From: Parabacteroides sp.
GTDB taxonomy: Bacteria; Bacteroidota; Bacteroidia; Bacteroidales; Tannerellaceae
Assembly (NCBI GenBank): GCA_020026285.1
Contig: JAHHQS010000143.1
Span: 1-9,661, forward strand
Direction: 5' to 3'
DNA: 9,661 nucleotides
The notes under the pieces are model-generated. The model saw only the letters and a list, made by a program, of their open reading frames with translations, made no database searches and was not told where the DNA came from. Below, piece after piece: positions 6,956-9,661 of this stretch. The translations under genes and the position numbers were made by a program. Every line of letters starts with the position of its first letter. Position 1 is the first letter of the stretch.

Positions 6956-7888
6956 ATGATAAAGAAAACATTATACTTTAGTCATCCTGTTTATTTATCA
7001 TTACATAATAAACAATTGGTTATAAAACTTCCGGAAGTAGAGAAAAATGCTTCTCTTTCAGATGTGTTTAAGCAAAATTCAACTGTAACACGGTCCATTG
7101 AGGATATTGGATTAATTGTTCTGGATAACAAACAGATAACATTTACAACAGGGGTTATGGAAGCATTATTAGAAAATAATTGTGCCGTTGTGACGTGTGA
7201 TTCCAGGTCAATGCCTCAAGGACTGATGTTACCTTTATCAGGTAATACTGTACAAAATGAACGATTTCGTGATCAGTTGTCTTCTTCATTGCCGTTGCGT
7301 AAACAGTTATGGCAACAGACCATCCGAAGTAAGATATCTAATCAATCGTCTGTATTACGTATATGTACAGGTAAGCATTATAAATGTATGGAAGTCTGGT
7401 CCGAAGAGGTTAGAAGTGGAGACCCTGACAACTTGGAAGCAAGAGCTGCAGCCTTTTATTGGAAAACGCTATTTACAGAGATAGAAGGATTTACTCGCGA
7501 TAGGGATGGAATCTCTCCAAATAATTTGTTAAACTATGGTTACGCTATACTTCGTGCCATCGTTGCGCGGGCATTAGTCTCTTCAGGATTATTGCCAACC
7601 TTAGGTATTCATCATCATAATAGGTATAATGCCTATTGTTTGGCTGATGATATAATGGAACCATATCGGCCCTATATTGATGAATTAGTTTATGGAATAG
7701 TAAAGAAAATGGGTGCCACAGAGAAACTGACACAAGAAATTAAGGCTATATTATTGACGATTCCGACTATAGAAGTTGTCATTAATCACAAAAAAAGTCC
7801 TCTTATGGTAGCAGTAACTCAAACTACGGCCTCATTGTACAAATGTTTTTCAGGAGAATTACGACGCATATCCTATCCAGAACGTTAA
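6956..7888 (+). CDS. cas1: Cas1, CRISPR integrase
   Basis: Cas1 is the metal-dependent integrase that, with Cas2, inserts new spacers at the array. The 310-residue length is usual for type II Cas1. The N-terminal beta domain (about residues 1-90) contains GLIVLDNKQITFTTGVMEAL. The helical catalytic domain carries the expected metal ligands: Glu161 in NLEARAA, His220 in LGIHHHNRYN and Glu235 in LADDIMEPYRP. The 15-residue spacing between the last two matches type II Cas1. The start at 6956 gives MIKKTLYFSHPVYL, a typical beginning, although the ribosome site is only weakly purine-rich. A 136-nt gap separates it from cas9 without a clear promoter or terminator, so it is probably read from the cas9 transcript. 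cas2 begins one base after its stop. Confidence 0.96.
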   Translation: MIKKTLYFSHPVYLSLHNKQLVIKLPEVEKNASLSDVFKQNSTVTRSIEDIGLIVLDNKQITFTTGVMEALLENNCAVVTCDSRSMPQGLMLPLSGNTVQNERFRDQLSSSLPLRKQLWQQTIRSKISNQSSVLRICTGKHYKCMEVWSEEVRSGDPDNLEARAAAFYWKTLFTEIEGFTRDRDGISPNNLLNYGYAILRAIVARALVSSGLLPTLGIHHHNRYNAYCLADDIMEPYRPYIDELVYGIVKKMGATEKLTQEIKAILLTIPTIEVVINHKKSPLMVAVTQTTASLYKCFSGELRRISYPER

Positions 7889-7889
7889 T

Positions 7890-8222
7890 ATGGACCGTTT
7901 TAGTGAATACCGTATTATGTGGGTGCTAATATTTTTTGATTTACCTACCGAGACAAAGAAGGAACGCCGAGCAGCTTCTGACTTTCGCAAAAATTTACAG
8001 AAGGATGGATTTACAATGTTTCAGTTTTCCATCTATGTCAGGCATTGTGCCAGTATGCAAAATGCAGAAGTTCATATCAAGCGAGTAAAATCCTTTTTAC
8101 CAAATGTAGGTAAAGTGGGAATGTTATGTATAACAGATAAGCAGTTTAGTCAAATTGAATTATTTTACGGAAAGAAGACGGCTCCGATGAATGCACCGGG
8201 TCAGCAATTAGAACTCTTTTGA
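7890..8222 (+). CDS. cas2: Cas2, partner of Cas1 in spacer acquisition
   Basis: Cas2 is a small ferredoxin-fold protein that dimerises and bridges two Cas1 dimers in the integration complex. The 110-residue product has the first beta strand VLIFFDLP with Asp17, followed by TETKKERRAASDFRKNL and the second strand FQFSIYVRHC, all typical of type II Cas2. ATG at 7890 follows the cas1 stop after a single base, so translation is likely coupled. A second Met at residue 10 lies just before the first strand and is a less likely start. The last five residues, QLELF (106-110), resemble the sliding-clamp-binding motif QL(S/D)LF. The TGA stop touches the terminator stem. No csn2 or cas4 follows, which defines the locus as type II-C. 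Confidence 0.95.
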   Translation: MDRFSEYRIMWVLIFFDLPTETKKERRAASDFRKNLQKDGFTMFQFSIYVRHCASMQNAEVHIKRVKSFLPNVGKVGMLCITDKQFSQIELFYGKKTAPMNAPGQQLELF

Positions 8223-8264
8223 AATAGAAAATCCCACTATAAAAGTGGGATTTTCTATTTTTTT
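8222..8264 (+). terminator. Intrinsic terminator after cas2
   Basis: A perfect 17-bp inverted repeat (8222-8238 with 8244-8260, core CCCACT / AGTGGG) has a 5-nt loop and runs into seven T residues (8258-8264). It ends the cas9-cas1-cas2 transcript. The A-rich outer stem also gives some U-rich character on the minus strand, so it may stop crRNA-direction transcripts too. Confidence 0.88.
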
Positions 8265-8301
8265 AACAGCAACTTATTATTTTCTATTTACCTTTGTAAT
8301 G

Positions 8302-8328
8302 CTCTGTATATTAGTAATATATACAGAG
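8302..8328. other. Hairpin at the cas2-proximal edge of the CRISPR array
   Basis: CTCTGTATAT (8302-8311) and ATATACAGAG (8319-8328) form a 10-bp stem with a 7-nt loop, ending three bases before the first repeat. It may be an RNA end structure for crRNA transcripts leaving the array on the minus strand, or a DNA landmark at the array boundary. A plus-strand TACCTTTG (8289-8296), the same octamer as in the crRNA-sense repeat, lies just to its left but has no -33 partner. Confidence 0.5.
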
Positions 8329-8331
8329 TCT

Positions 8332-9661
8332 GTTGTTGCTGTATACACAAAGGTATAAAATTGAAAGCAAATCACAACTAATACATGGTATCTAAACGCA
8401 AAAAGGCGTTGTTGCTGTATACACAAAGGTATAAAATTGAAAGCAAATCACAACCATATATTCTTCGCTTCTGGCTTTTTCGTGGTTGTTGCTGTATACA
8501 CAAAGGTATAAAATTGAAAGCAAATCACAACATGGAATGGCTCTATCCCGTTCGGTCGTCGGTTGTTGCTGTATACACAAAGGTATAAAATTGAAAGCAA
8601 ATCACAACCTGCGTATACGTTGGAAGAATCCGGTCAAGTTGTTGCTGTATACACAAAGGTATAAAATTGAAAGCAAATCACAACTACCACAAGGTACTCT
8701 CTTTCTCGCATCTTGTTGTTGCTGTATACACAAAGGTATAAAATTGAAAGCAAATCACAACTAAATTTCTTCATCCATTTTCTCTATGCGTGTTGTTGCT
8801 GTATACACAAAGGTATAAAATTGAAAGCAAATCACAACCATATGCTGCGTCTCTCTGTGCCCAAAATGTTGTTGCTGTATACACAAAGGTATAAAATTGA
8901 AAGCAAATCACAACTCCTCGTTATCTACATTTTTGCTCACCGCAGTTGTTGCTGTATACACAAAGGTATAAAATTGAAAGCAAATCACAACATATAGAGT
9001 ATATACATATAGAGAGAGTATGTTGTTGCTGTATACACAAAGGTATAAAATTGAAAGCAAATCACAACTTCAACAGCCACACATATATATAAGACGTGTT
9101 GTTGCTGTATACACAAAGGTATAAAATTGAAAGCAAATCACAACGTCTTCTGGTGTCCTTCTTTCTTCAAAAAGTTGTTGCTGTATACACAAAGGTATAA
9201 AATTGAAAGCAAATCACAACAAATTTACACTTTATCTGGGTTTAAACGATGTTGTTGCTGTATACACAAAGGTATAAAATTGAAAGCAAATCACAACGAA
9301 TTCCTCTTCTGGTTTGGTATCTTCTTGTTGTTGCTGTATACACAAAGGTATAAAATTGAAAGCAAATCACAACTAATATTAATAATTTATTTTGCTCACG
9401 CTGGTTGTTGCTGTATACACAAAGGTATAAAATTGAAAGCAAATCACAACCGTCTTTGTATCCCTGTTTTTTTAAAGTTTGTTGTTGCTGTATACACAAA
9501 GGTATAAAATTGAAAGCAAATCACAACCTATTCAGGTTTCTCTATTCCTTTGTTTCTGTTGTTGCTGTATACACAAAGGTATAAAATTGAAAGCAAATCA
9601 CAACTAACTAACCCGTATTGTGTGTTCCTTGTTAGTTGTTGCTGTATACACAAAGGTATAA
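8332..9661 (-). CRISPR. Type II-C CRISPR array, 47-nt repeats, continues past the window
   Basis: Seventeen complete, apparently identical 47-nt repeats start at 8332, 8408, 8485, 8562, 8638, 8715, 8792, 8868, 8945, 9022, 9098, 9174, 9251, 9327, 9404, 9481 and 9558. A partial one (27 nt) starts at 9635. There are 17 spacers, six of 29 nt (numbers 1, 4, 7, 10, 11 and 13 counting from cas2) and eleven of 30 nt, with no duplicates. On the plus strand repeats begin GTTGTTGCTG and end AAATCACAAC. In crRNA sense the repeat begins GTTGTGATTTGCTTTC, the part complementary to the tracrRNA anti-repeat, so guides are read from the minus strand towards cas2. Short frames called as proteins across the array are artefacts of the repeats. 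The leader is not visible and would lie beyond 9661 if it sits at the transcriptional 5' end. Confidence 0.99.
8348..8378 (-). promoter_or_regulatory. Promoter embedded in each CRISPR repeat (first copy shown)
   Basis: In crRNA sense, repeat positions 1-4 read GTTG and positions 24-31 read TACCTTTG, a full match to TAnnTTTG, with 19 nt between them. In the first repeat these are 8378-8375 and 8355-8348. The tracrRNA promoter in this window has the same 19-nt spacing. Transcription would begin around repeat position 36-40 and run straight into the adjacent spacer. The same sites recur in all 17 complete repeats. The box match is direct; promoter activity is inferred. Confidence 0.55.

Noticed and set aside
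8289..8296. Plus-strand promoter driving antisense transcription into the array
   Set aside because: The TACCTTTG octamer fits the -7 box, but the expected -33 position reads ACAG, so a promoter is not supported on its own.
9146..9319. Shared TCTTCTGGT in spacers 11 and 13
   Set aside because: Nine bases of pyrimidine-rich sequence in different registers within compositionally similar spacers is easily chance.
8385..9507. Several repetitive small proteins encoded across the array on both strands (for example repeated YTQRYKIESKSQ units)
   Set aside because: They are translations of the 47-nt CRISPR repeats and spacers; the periodicity comes from the repeats and no start signals or conserved protein character support them.

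Overview
The window is most likely chromosomal DNA from a member of the Bacteroidales (Bacteroides, Phocaeicola or Prevotella-like). Three things point there: a fimbrillin-type surface lipoprotein, promoter-like sites of the Bacteroidetes TTTG / TAnnTTTG kind with no strong Shine-Dalgarno sequences, and a type II-C CRISPR-Cas locus with a very long Cas9 (1497 aa) and a 47-nt repeat that resembles the one I know from Bacteroides fragilis.

Positions 1-1900 (minus strand) are ordinary accessory genome in partial decay. A fimbrillin-family lipoprotein runs off the left edge. It is preceded by a Fic-domain gene whose N-terminal part is missing. That gene abuts the wreck of an AAA-type ATPase gene with several stops and a frameshift. 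Positions 1897-2064 hold no gene I can support.

Positions 2065-8264 are the CRISPR-Cas expression unit. A tracrRNA on the minus strand (about 2065-2147) has its own promoter and terminator and diverges from cas9. On the plus strand cas9, cas1 and cas2 follow in order, with cas1 and cas2 one base apart, and end in a 17-bp hairpin terminator. There is no csn2 or cas4, so the system is type II-C.

Positions 8332-9661 are the CRISPR array: 17 complete identical repeats, a partial 18th cut by the window edge, and 17 spacers of 29-30 nt. The tracrRNA anti-repeat shows that functional crRNAs read from the minus strand, back towards cas2. The most notable reading is that every repeat itself carries a Bacteroidetes-type promoter (TTG, 19 nt, TACCTTTG) in the crRNA direction. 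Its geometry is the same as that of the tracrRNA promoter, so each spacer may be transcribed from its own repeat. Cas1-Cas2 would add spacers. tracrRNA and crRNA would pair through a 23-nt anti-repeat and guide Cas9. Cas2 also ends in a sliding-clamp-binding-like peptide, which could tie spacer acquisition to replication.
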